Source: CAZCWX01 sp964502465
Lineage (GTDB): Bacteria; Desulfobacterota; Binatia; Bin18
NCBI GenBank assembly: GCA_964502465.1
Contig: CAZCWX010000465.1
Coordinates: forward strand, 1 to 6,034
Reading direction: 5' to 3'
Length of the DNA stretch: 6,034 bases
Positions 1-5,673 of the stretch are shown in pieces; position 1 is the stretch's first letter, and the number at the start of each line of letters is the position of its first letter. The translations under genes were made by a program, and so were the position numbers. The notes under the pieces are model-generated. The model worked only from the letters and a program-made list of their open reading frames with translations. It had not been told where the DNA came from and ran no database searches.

Positions 1-111
1 CAAAGAGGCAATCAAGCTCTTCACCAGCGAACAGGGCACACCAGTGAAGAAATCAAACCCGGAGTCCAGGAGGGAATCGAGAAACTCTGTACCTGTAATC
101 ATAGAAAGCAT
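1..111 (-). CDS. Phosphonopyruvate decarboxylase, N-terminal fragment cut by window edge
   Basis: The first 37 codons of a gene that runs off the left edge of the window. Read from base 102 the protein starts MITGTEFLDSLLDSGFDFF and continues TGVPCSLVKSLIASL. The DFFTGVPCSL block is the hallmark of the N-terminal thiamine-diphosphate (pyrimidine-binding) domain of phosphonopyruvate decarboxylases, which convert phosphonopyruvate to phosphonoacetaldehyde and CO2 and so pull the unfavourable PEP mutase step towards phosphonate synthesis. The related sulfopyruvate decarboxylase alpha chain has a similar block and is the main alternative; the Cys after GVP favours phosphonopyruvate. Two in-frame ATGs exist, at 111 and 102, with a stop codon directly upstream of 111. 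A GAGAG (116-120) lies 4 bases before the first ATG and 13 before the second, so 111 is slightly preferred, while homology begins at 102. It follows the RND gene by 40 bases with no terminator between, so co-transcription is likely. The catalytic and cofactor-binding C-terminal half is not visible. Confidence 0.8.
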   Translation of the reverse strand, partial: MLSMITGTEFLDSLLDSGFDFFTGVPCSLVKSLIASL

Positions 112-113
112 TC

Positions 114-135
114 AGCTCTCAATGGCTAGCTCTCA
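114..135. repeat. 8-bp direct repeat AGCTCTCA in the RND-decarboxylase gap
   Basis: AGCTCTCA occurs at 114-121 and again at 128-135, separated by ATGGCT. On the coding strand these read TGAGAGCT. The copy nearer the decarboxylase supplies the GAGAG that can act as its ribosome binding site. The repeat is direct rather than inverted, so it does not form a terminator. It may be a chance or slippage duplication. Confidence 0.3.
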
Positions 136-151
136 GGACACGCTTTCTTCC

Positions 152-3016
152 CTATCTTCTTCCCGATGCCCTCTTCGGCAGATTTTGCCGCACCGGTGGT
201 TCCTCCTCTGCCGGAGGACTCTCCCAATGTGCCAGCGATGGCTGAGGGGCAGGGTGACCAAGCAGCAAGGGCAGCACAACCAGTGATGCCACAAGCACAC
301 TGCCCACGGCAAGCGTCAGTAAGAGGCCAATACTGAAGATGCCATAGTACTTAGCCACCATTAAACTGCCAAAGCCAATCATGGTTGTGAGCGAAAAGAG
401 CGTGACCGCTTGGCCGGTGCTGCCTGCCACAAGCGCGGGCCCGCTTTCGCCTGCTTCACGAAAACGGTGGACCAAGTGAATCCCATTTTCGATGCCAATG
501 CCGATAATCAGGGGAAGAACCACGAGATTGGCTAGGTTGAATTGCAAGCCAAAGAGCCACATCCACCCTACTGCCCAGAGCATCCCTAAGCCAAGGGGGA
601 GCAATGCGAACAGGGTATCCCCGACACGGCGGAGAGTAAGGAATGTCACGATAACAATAGCGACAAGCGCATACAGGCCACCTTCGATGTAACCTTCTTT
701 CATCGCGCGGATCGATTCGTAGCCAATCACCGGCGAGCCGGTCACGTCAGGATCGACTTGCCGTAACTGGCTGACAAACTCTTCCAGGGGCTCACGTTCC
801 CACACATTCTTTTGGGGATAAATTTGCAGCAGAAAGGTCTTTCCGTCGCTGCTGACGAACCGCCTCGCTAATTTGGTCGGTATATCTGCGAGCGTAATGG
901 GACCGGATGGATCAAGGTTATTGCGGAGCAGAGACCATTTATCCTGGAAATCAAGAAAGAGTGCTTGTTGAAAATGATCGAGGGCGCTTTGGGTTTCATT
1001 TTCCGGCAAGGCTTGTAATCGTTCAATAATTGCACGTAAATGCTGACGCGCCTCTCGCAGATCTTGCTCTGACGGCTTCTTCTGGGGGTCCCACTGGGCG
1101 TCTTCCTCCTGAAACTTGAGCCTCAGGTTATCCAAGGTGCGACGCAGGGCTGGCACGTTCACTGTAGATGGAACCGCAAGAACCGGAGGAAGGTCCTCTA
1201 AGAGGGGACGCAGGGCCTGCACGAGCTTGATGCGCTCCTCTTGCCCGCTCGGAATCAAGGACGCCACGCTTTCGACTGTTTCGACCGAAGAAAGGGCTTC
1301 GAATGCCGCCGCTTTGCGCATCGCTTCTTCCGGTGAAGACGCAGTTGCCAGTGCGTCCCGAGAAGACCGTTCGGAGTTCTGAATGATACGCAGCTCCCAC
1401 TCAACCGACTCCGTGCCGTGCGCTTGTAAATTCAACAGGTTATAGTCAAAAGATATGGTGGGGAGGACAACGATACTCCCCAGCGTCAGCAATCCGCAGG
1501 CTGTCAGCAGCAACCACCGCGCCCTGCCAATGGCAACTCCCAAGCCAGTAAAAACGCCAGTCAGGACGGTTTGCTCCCCTACTTTCGCCTGCCATGGCCA
1601 GTACGTCTCTGAGACGACAACGACGGCTGGCAAAAAGGTCAGGGTCGCGACCAAACAAAGCAGGATGCCACCCCCAGCAATCAGCCCAAGCTCTTGTACG
1701 CCGCGGAAGTCGGCCAACATGACCGCTGAAAATGCCAGCGCTGTCGTCACCGCACCCGCAACGATTCCCCGACCAGTATTCGCAAACACTGTCGTGAGCG
1801 CAGCAACCGGGGTTTGCCCACGGCTCCGTTCTTCCTCGTAGCGAGCGATAAAATGCACGCTAAAATCATCAGCAAGCCCCAACAGCATGGGAGCAACGAA
1901 AACCGTGATGATCGTCAAATGTCCAACGGTGAGCGTCACAAAGCCCATAGTCCAGCTCAGCCCGACCGCCAAAGTTGTGACAATCAGCAACGAATGACGA
2001 AGCTTTCTGAAGAAGAACACATAGAGGAGTGTCACCCCCAAGAAAGATACCAGCGTAGCAACCTGGGCATCGGCCTGAGTACTCAACGCTTCGTCATTAT
2101 TCAAGGCCTGCGTCCCAGTCACACCAGCTTCAAGACCAGGAAAATCGGGGCGTAAGCTGGCCACCGCCTGACGAATCGCCGCGATGGAATCGTGGCGTTC
2201 AGCAAAACTGCCGTCGCCCGATTTTCGCGGTTCGACCATGAGAAAAACAAAACGACGATTCCCAGAGATGAGGTACCCATCATTTTCCGCAAGTTCGTCG
2301 GTTTCGCCGAAAAAATCTGCCCACGATGAATGATAGCGATAGTCTGCCGTCGTGAGGGCCCGTTCCATTTCCTGTAGGAGCGCTTCGAGGAAAGCGATCT
2401 TCACCGGCTTGCTCTCGCCGGTTGATGCTTCTGCCGGCGCATCGAGGCCAAGAAAACCCGAGACTAAATGGGAGACCATGCCGGCACTGACCTGCTGGTT
2501 GATCGCGCGAAAGAGGGGATACAGGCCAGGTGCGGTGGTAAGCTCGCGGACGATGTCTCGATACTCCACCAGATTCTCGTGAAGCTCATGCAAGTCGTTT
2601 GGCGGTAAGTACAGCAGCTTTTTCCCTTCGAGTGAGGAGGTATCAATACGGTAAAAGACCTCCTCAACATGGGCGGTATCACGTTCGAGGAGGTCTGCCA
2701 AACGCGTGACAAACTCCTTGCCCTGCTGCACATCACGCGGCTCGACCACTACCACCACCTGCTCAATCCCCATGAATTCCTGAGAATATTCCTCGTCGAG
2801 TTGCAGATAACGTTTGTCGCTGGCGATCAAGTCATTCCGGCCGGTGACAAATTGGAGGTGTTGAATGGTATACAGCGAAGACAACCCCGTCACGAGCAGG
2901 CAAACGAGCAGCACAGTCTGCGGGTAGGTTGTACTCAAGTGGGCCAGGAAGCGAAGGGATTTTCGCTCCCATGCCACAAATGTTCGTGCGATCAATGTGA
3001 AAAAATGAGAGGACAC
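152..3016 (-). CDS. RND-superfamily lipid/amphiphile transporter, HpnN/MMPL type
   Basis: A 954-residue inner-membrane proton-driven exporter with the duplicated RND plan. TM1 is at about 33-51, a first periplasmic domain at 52-318, TM2-TM6 at about 319-468, TM7 at about 499-518, a second periplasmic domain at 519-775 with a charged, probably helical stretch at 620-695, TM8-TM12 at about 778-918, and a Pro/Glu-rich cytoplasmic tail at 919-954. TM4 carries GLADDFSVHFIARYEEE (Asp383, Asp384) and the equivalent TM10 carries GIGIENGIHLVHRFREA (Glu843, Asn844); these are the family's usual ion-relay positions. Length and layout match the hopanoid transporter HpnN and MMPL proteins rather than the longer AcrB-type drug pumps. 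It begins at a GTG 5 bases after the mlaC stop, with AGGAG at 3028-3032 inside the mlaC end, so the two are almost certainly translationally linked. The pairing with a MlaC-type carrier matches hpnM-hpnN in hopanoid loci. The true substrate is unknown; lipids, hopanoids or lipid-like products are the likely classes. Confidence 0.9.
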   Translation of the reverse strand: MSSHFFTLIARTFVAWERKSLRFLAHLSTTYPQTVLLVCLLVTGLSSLYTIQHLQFVTGRNDLIASDKRYLQLDEEYSQEFMGIEQVVVVVEPRDVQQGKEFVTRLADLLERDTAHVEEVFYRIDTSSLEGKKLLYLPPNDLHELHENLVEYRDIVRELTTAPGLYPLFRAINQQVSAGMVSHLVSGFLGLDAPAEASTGESKPVKIAFLEALLQEMERALTTADYRYHSSWADFFGETDELAENDGYLISGNRRFVFLMVEPRKSGDGSFAERHDSIAAIRQAVASLRPDFPGLEAGVTGTQALNNDEALSTQADAQVATLVSFLGVTLLYVFFFRKLRHSLLIVTTLAVGLSWTMGFVTLTVGHLTIITVFVAPMLLGLADDFSVHFIARYEEERSRGQTPVAALTTVFANTGRGIVAGAVTTALAFSAVMLADFRGVQELGLIAGGGILLCLVATLTFLPAVVVVSETYWPWQAKVGEQTVLTGVFTGLGVAIGRARWLLLTACGLLTLGSIVVLPTISFDYNLLNLQAHGTESVEWELRIIQNSERSSRDALATASSPEEAMRKAAAFEALSSVETVESVASLIPSGQEERIKLVQALRPLLEDLPPVLAVPSTVNVPALRRTLDNLRLKFQEEDAQWDPQKKPSEQDLREARQHLRAIIERLQALPENETQSALDHFQQALFLDFQDKWSLLRNNLDPSGPITLADIPTKLARRFVSSDGKTFLLQIYPQKNVWEREPLEEFVSQLRQVDPDVTGSPVIGYESIRAMKEGYIEGGLYALVAIVIVTFLTLRRVGDTLFALLPLGLGMLWAVGWMWLFGLQFNLANLVVLPLIIGIGIENGIHLVHRFREAGESGPALVAGSTGQAVTLFSLTTMIGFGSLMVAKYYGIFSIGLLLTLAVGSVLVASLVVLPLLLGHPAPQPSLAHWESPPAEEEPPVRQNLPKRASGRR

Positions 3017-3021
3017 GTGCG

Positions 3022-3603
3022 CTAACTCTCCTCTTCCAGTTTTTCTCGCATACGCTTTACCAGCTCTTGATACGATTCTCTCGCAATGACCTGTTGCATC
3101 TGGGTGCGCAAATTCGTGACCAAACTGACATCGTCAAGCAAGATGTCATCAATCACCCACTGCCCCTTTTTCTCTCGTAAGCGATACTCAATTGTTACTT
3201 GCCCCTCTTTCGGGTGGCTCACCACGGTCTCGACCATCGCTTCGTTGCCATTCACTCGCTCGTCCGTGTAATCGATTTGCAGATCACCAAAGAATTCAGC
3301 GGATTTGGGATAGGCAACTTTTTGCACAAGATCCCTTAGCAATTGCACGAAATCTTGTCGCTCGGTTGCGCTAATTTTTTTCCACTGTGGTCCCAAGACA
3401 TGCTCGGCAAGATCCTGGATTGCCAGGGTTTCCTCTGTGATCTTCCGCACCTGCACATTGTCGTTTTGCGAGCCGTTTTTATAGGAACGTACCGACTCGA
3501 CCATATACTTGACCGTCTCGGTAGGCGTATCGGCCCACCCCGGCGGAGCGAAACCACACACTACAACCAGGGTCAATACACCACTCAGACTGCGTATGCT
3601 CAT
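3022..3603 (-). CDS. MlaC/Ttg2D/HpnM-family periplasmic lipid-binding protein
   Basis: A 193-residue exported protein of the MlaC (Ttg2D, toluene-tolerance) family, soluble carriers that hold a phospholipid or other lipid in a hydrophobic pocket and pass it across the periplasm. A signal peptide covers 1-24 (MSIRSLSG, hydrophobic core, then PPGWA before DTPTE). Family features follow: GPQWKKISATERQDFVQLL at 71-89 and the C-terminal block GQWVIDDILLDDVSLVTNLR at 147-166, then a helical end, MRE-K-EEES. The length is normal for the family. An in-frame ATG further upstream (3648) would add 15 residues, but the ATG at 3603 is chosen because GGAGG sits 8 bases before it and the signal peptide then starts properly. 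In Mla systems the partners are an ABC transporter and MlaA; neither is here, and the neighbour is instead an RND pump 5 bases downstream, as for HpnM and HpnN in hopanoid loci. Family assignment is firm; the lipid carried is not known. Confidence 0.92.
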   Translation of the reverse strand: MSIRSLSGVLTLVVVCGFAPPGWADTPTETVKYMVESVRSYKNGSQNDNVQVRKITEETLAIQDLAEHVLGPQWKKISATERQDFVQLLRDLVQKVAYPKSAEFFGDLQIDYTDERVNGNEAMVETVVSHPKEGQVTIEYRLREKKGQWVIDDILLDDVSLVTNLRTQMQQVIARESYQELVKRMREKLEEES

Positions 3604-3611
3604 ATCCTGTT

Positions 3612-3616
3612 CCTCC
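3612..3616 (-). promoter_or_regulatory. Ribosome binding site of the mlaC-type gene
   Basis: On the minus strand GGAGG lies 8 bases before the ATG at 3603, which decides the start against the upstream in-frame ATG at 3648. The site overlaps a small hairpin-capable sequence, CTCCCAAGGGAG (3613-3624), whose four-base-pair stem would cover part of the site. With so short a stem any masking effect would be weak. Confidence 0.7.
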
Positions 3617-3730
3617 CTTGGGAGCATCGAGATCCTCGCTCCAGTCACGAGGAGACCAGGAACGAAGAACCGACTCGTTTTTTCTTACTGTCTACTAAAC
3701 ACTGAGCCTTGCGAGTCGTTCCAGAGAATC

Positions 3731-3772
3731 ACGCATTTCCCATTGTGCAATCCAGAGTGGCTGCTCGATACA
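3731..3772 (-). repeat. Copy A of an imperfect shared intergenic element (core ATTGCACAAT)
   Basis: Read on the coding strand, this stretch 130-170 bases before the mlaC-type start contains, in order, TGTATCGA, GCAG, CCACTCTGG, ATTGCACAAT (3742-3751), GGG and TGCGT. The same blocks in the same order occur ahead of the tolC-type gene (5567-5616), with small insertions between them. The ten-base core is identical and has inverted ends, ATTG and CAAT, around two central bases. It could be an operator, part of a promoter region or a decayed small repeat. No protein that binds it can be named from the sequence. Confidence 0.45.
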
Positions 3773-3797
3773 TCCCGCGTGAGTTGCTTCAATCCAA

Positions 3798-4094
3798 TTA
3801 TTCCTCCCACTGCGAATCCAGTAGATACTGTGCACTACAGTACTGGTTCCGCATCGTTGCCGCATCGTCCCTCACCTGCGAATCAAGACCACTTCCGATA
3901 TACGCGGTTGGAGCACTGATCACCCCAGCGAGGCAGACTACCCCTTTCAAGGGAAGCAGGACCGCTGTTCGTACTGCAGCAAAGACACCTCCCTTTTTTT
4001 CTGCAGACGAGACCTGCGAGGCATCATCGGCACCTACGGCGGTTGAATACAGGATTGCCAAAACTCCTACTACGAGGATGCACTTGCGATTCAT
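3798..4094 (-). CDS. Small exported or membrane-anchored protein of unknown function
   Basis: A 98-residue protein I cannot name. Residues 1-22 form a signal peptide (MNRK, a hydrophobic core, then STAVGA before DDAS). A polar linker with a Lys pair (33-34) follows, then a second hydrophobic stretch at about 37-67 (FAAVRTAVLLPLKGVVCLAG and on), which could be a membrane helix or amphipathic segment. The C-terminal part is polar and ends near YCSAQYLLDSQWEE. Two cysteines, Cys54 and Cys86, lie in the presumed periplasmic part and could pair. The start ATG lies 18 bases after the tolC stop, with GGTGAGAG a short way upstream, so it is probably co-translated with tolC. Its position between the channel and the periplasmic carrier suggests an accessory envelope role, but that is inferred from context only. 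A longer reading frame on the opposite strand covers the same bases and is considered a shadow. Confidence 0.7.
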   Translation of the reverse strand: MNRKCILVVGVLAILYSTAVGADDASQVSSAEKKGGVFAAVRTAVLLPLKGVVCLAGVISAPTAYIGSGLDSQVRDDAATMRNQYCSAQYLLDSQWEE

Positions 4095-4112
4095 GTTGTC
4101 TTTGCTCTCACC

Positions 4113-5504
4113 TTAATACTGCAACTCCGATACCTCTTCGCCTACCACCACACTCAGCTTTGCGAGCGCAATGTTGTAGTCCCTCACCGCCTCAAAATAG
4201 TCATTGGCTGCACGCGTATAATTACCGAGTCCAAGAAAAATATCCTGTGGTTCACCAATACCGAGTTCGAAGTTCGCCACCGCTAGCGTGACTAACGCCC
4301 GTCCTGCCCTGCGGCCATCAGCAGTGATCTGCATACGGTCCTGGGTCTCTTTGACATTGAGATATGCTTCTTTGACCTCAACTGGGAAGCTCAACGCCGC
4401 AGTTTTTTCCTGCGAACGGAGCTTCATCAGTTCAGCCCGGCTGCGGGCAACTTTCGCTGCAGTCTCGGCAAAACCCAGGCTCCAACGCACCCCGACGACC
4501 GGACCTCCGCCACCGAAATTGAAATCATCATACGCAAAGGGGTTGGTTTGGCGAGAACGGTCTGGCGCATAGCCATAGCGGAATGGGATAGCCAGGAAAA
4601 AAGTCGGAAAATAATCGCTGGTCGCAAGTTTTACTTCCGCCTCTCGCGCCTGCAGGCCGAGACGCAATTTCCGCCACTCCGGGCGGTTGGCAAAAAGTCG
4701 CTCAATATAATAATCCAGGTCTTTGAGGTGAGCTGGTTGCGGAATCAACAGGGTGTCGGCAACCTCAAAAGCCGTCGTCTGAGGAAGGCCCATTGCCCGT
4801 AATAGGGCGGAACGCGTCAGTTCAATGCCATTGCGCAGCCTCCCCTCTTCTTTTGCCACGCCCGCGTAGCCGATCCTCAGATTCAGCACATCGAGTTGAG
4901 TGATTTTGTTTTCTTTGAGTCGTTCCTCGGCGACCTCGACTGCCTTCTGGAACCCTTCTTTTACGTTGTCTAACAGATCTTGTATCTGCCGGGTATAGAG
5001 CAGCGTATAGTAGAGTTCTTTCACCTCCCGCACGACCTCGGCTTTTTTCTGTTCGACGCTGACCAGTTCTTGTTCGAGTCCTTTTCGGGCGGCCTTCAGC
5101 CCGTTGGGCAACTTGCCCCAGGTAAAGAGTGGATAGGCAATCTGCCCTTCAATACGCGTGAACGGACCCAGATCGCCGATTCCACCTTGTCGAAATCGCA
5201 GAATATTGCCCTTCGCATCGTTCACCACGCCGGTGATGTTGACGAACTCGCCAGTTGGATAGTACCCGGCCTCGGCCTGCTGCACATCGCTGCGGCGTAT
5301 CTCCACATCCCACTGCACTTCATGGACAGAAGGATGATTTGCGATCGCTCGCTGGATGCAGTCCTTCAAGGAGAGCCGTAACGGTCCTCCACCTTCCTCA
5401 TCTCTTGGTTCTGCATGGATGGGATACACAAGCACGTTGCTCAGAAGCATCACACACAGAAAAATCTGCCATCGCATCCTAATGCAAAGTTGCTGTACAT
5501 CCAT
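4113..5504 (-). CDS. TolC-family outer-membrane efflux protein
   Basis: A 463-residue outer-membrane channel protein with two OEP repeats, expected to form the trimeric barrel and periplasmic tunnel through which an inner-membrane pump exports its substrate. A signal peptide covers about 1-31 (hydrophobic core LCVMLLSNVLVYPIHA before EPRDE). Repeat 1 spans about 43-240: LRLSLKDCIQRAIANHPSVH, the AGYYPTGEF strand entry at 79-87, and PLFTWGK at 125-131. Repeat 2 spans about 265-455: the matching SDYFPTFFL at 296-304, RWSLGFAETAAKVARSRAEL at 340-359, and NFELGIGEPQDIF near 411-423, before a long helix. The ATG at 5504 is chosen over the one at 5561 because AGGAG sits 8 bases upstream; an ATG at 5477 would give a tidier signal peptide but lacks such a site. 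Length is normal for the family. No adaptor (membrane fusion protein) gene is present beside it. The partner pump is probably the RND protein two genes downstream. Confidence 0.93.
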   Translation of the reverse strand: MDVQQLCIRMRWQIFLCVMLLSNVLVYPIHAEPRDEEGGGPLRLSLKDCIQRAIANHPSVHEVQWDVEIRRSDVQQAEAGYYPTGEFVNITGVVNDAKGNILRFRQGGIGDLGPFTRIEGQIAYPLFTWGKLPNGLKAARKGLEQELVSVEQKKAEVVREVKELYYTLLYTRQIQDLLDNVKEGFQKAVEVAEERLKENKITQLDVLNLRIGYAGVAKEEGRLRNGIELTRSALLRAMGLPQTTAFEVADTLLIPQPAHLKDLDYYIERLFANRPEWRKLRLGLQAREAEVKLATSDYFPTFFLAIPFRYGYAPDRSRQTNPFAYDDFNFGGGGPVVGVRWSLGFAETAAKVARSRAELMKLRSQEKTAALSFPVEVKEAYLNVKETQDRMQITADGRRAGRALVTLAVANFELGIGEPQDIFLGLGNYTRAANDYFEAVRDYNIALAKLSVVVGEEVSELQY

Positions 5505-5512
5505 AGCAAGAA

Positions 5513-5517
5513 CTCCT
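5513..5517 (-). promoter_or_regulatory. Ribosome binding site of the tolC-type gene
   Basis: On the minus strand AGGAG stands 8 bases before the ATG at 5504. It is the strongest such site near any candidate start of this gene and therefore sets the annotated start and the 463-residue product. Confidence 0.7.
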
Positions 5518-5566
5518 CGTCCGCAGGTTTCCCCACGACGCTGTATTCCGACAAGCCCCACCCTTA

Positions 5567-5616
5567 ACGCAGCCGCCCCTATTGTGCAATGTCAGATGGT
5601 TCTGCACACGAAAACA
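5567..5616 (-). repeat. Copy B of an imperfect shared intergenic element (core ATTGCACAAT)
   Basis: On the coding strand, 63-112 bases before the tolC-type ATG, this stretch reads TGTTTTCG, GCAG, CCATCTG, ATTGCACAAT (5581-5590), AGGGG and TGCGT, the same ordered blocks as at 3731-3772. In this copy TGCACA (5603-5608) can also pair with TGTGCA (5583-5588) to make a 6-base stem with a 14-base loop; copy A does not keep that pairing, so the hairpin is unlikely to be the conserved feature. No clear -35/-10 promoter is seen. Confidence 0.45.
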
Positions 5617-5673
5617 CTGGGCGGTGCGTTCCCTCCCATATCCCTCCACGTCTGTCGATCAGGTTCTTGCAGG

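Larger units (their letters stand above)
3604..3797 (-). other. Intergenic leader between the small exported gene and the mlaC-type gene
   Basis: A 194-base non-coding gap within an otherwise tightly packed same-strand cluster. It holds the shared element at 3731-3772, a 7-base inverted repeat (CGACTCG at 3671-3677 and CGAGTCG at 3712-3718, separated by 34 bases), and the mlaC ribosome binding site. I see no clear -35/-10 pair and no hairpin followed by a T run, so neither a promoter nor a terminator can be assigned. The length is enough for an internal promoter or a structured leader. Confidence 0.4.
5505..5673 (-). other. Intergenic region between the MaoC-like gene and the tolC-type gene
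   Basis: A 169-base non-coding gap. It contains the shared element (5567-5616) and the tolC ribosome binding site. There is no hairpin followed by a T run after the MaoC-like stop codon, so read-through from upstream is possible. A promoter for the transport genes would be expected here but none can be assigned with confidence. Confidence 0.4.

Noticed and set aside
44..286. Plus-strand 80-codon frame at the left end
   Set aside because: It overlaps both the decarboxylase start and the RND 3' end on the other strand, and its translation is low-complexity Ser/Arg-rich with no family signal.
1455..2155. Plus-strand open frames opposite the RND gene (128 and 113 codons)
   Set aside because: They lie entirely inside the 954-residue RND gene, whose membrane segments and motifs run unbroken through the region. 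Their translations show no known family features.
3603..3648. Longer N-terminus for the MlaC-type protein from the ATG at 3648
   Set aside because: It would put 15 polar residues before the signal peptide and place the GGAGG site inside the gene. The ATG at 3603 fits both the ribosome binding site and export.
3668..3720. Possible intrinsic terminator (CGACTCG/CGAGTCG arms near a T run on the plus strand)
   Set aside because: The loop is 34 bases, and the T run at 3678-3683 lies inside the loop rather than after the stem. In the direction of transcription it is an A run.
3731..3760. Sigma-54 type promoter at TTGCAC in the shared element
   Set aside because: The needed GG and GC pair with ten bases between them is not present in the right register in either copy, and neither copy shows a good -10 box at 16-18 bases from TTGCAC for a sigma-70 promoter.
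3709..4116. A 135-codon open frame on the plus strand covering the small exported gene
   Set aside because: It is antisense to a frame with a signal peptide, a suitable ribosome binding site and tight spacing behind tolC. Its own translation has no recognisable domain and an arginine/serine-rich make-up typical of a shadow frame.
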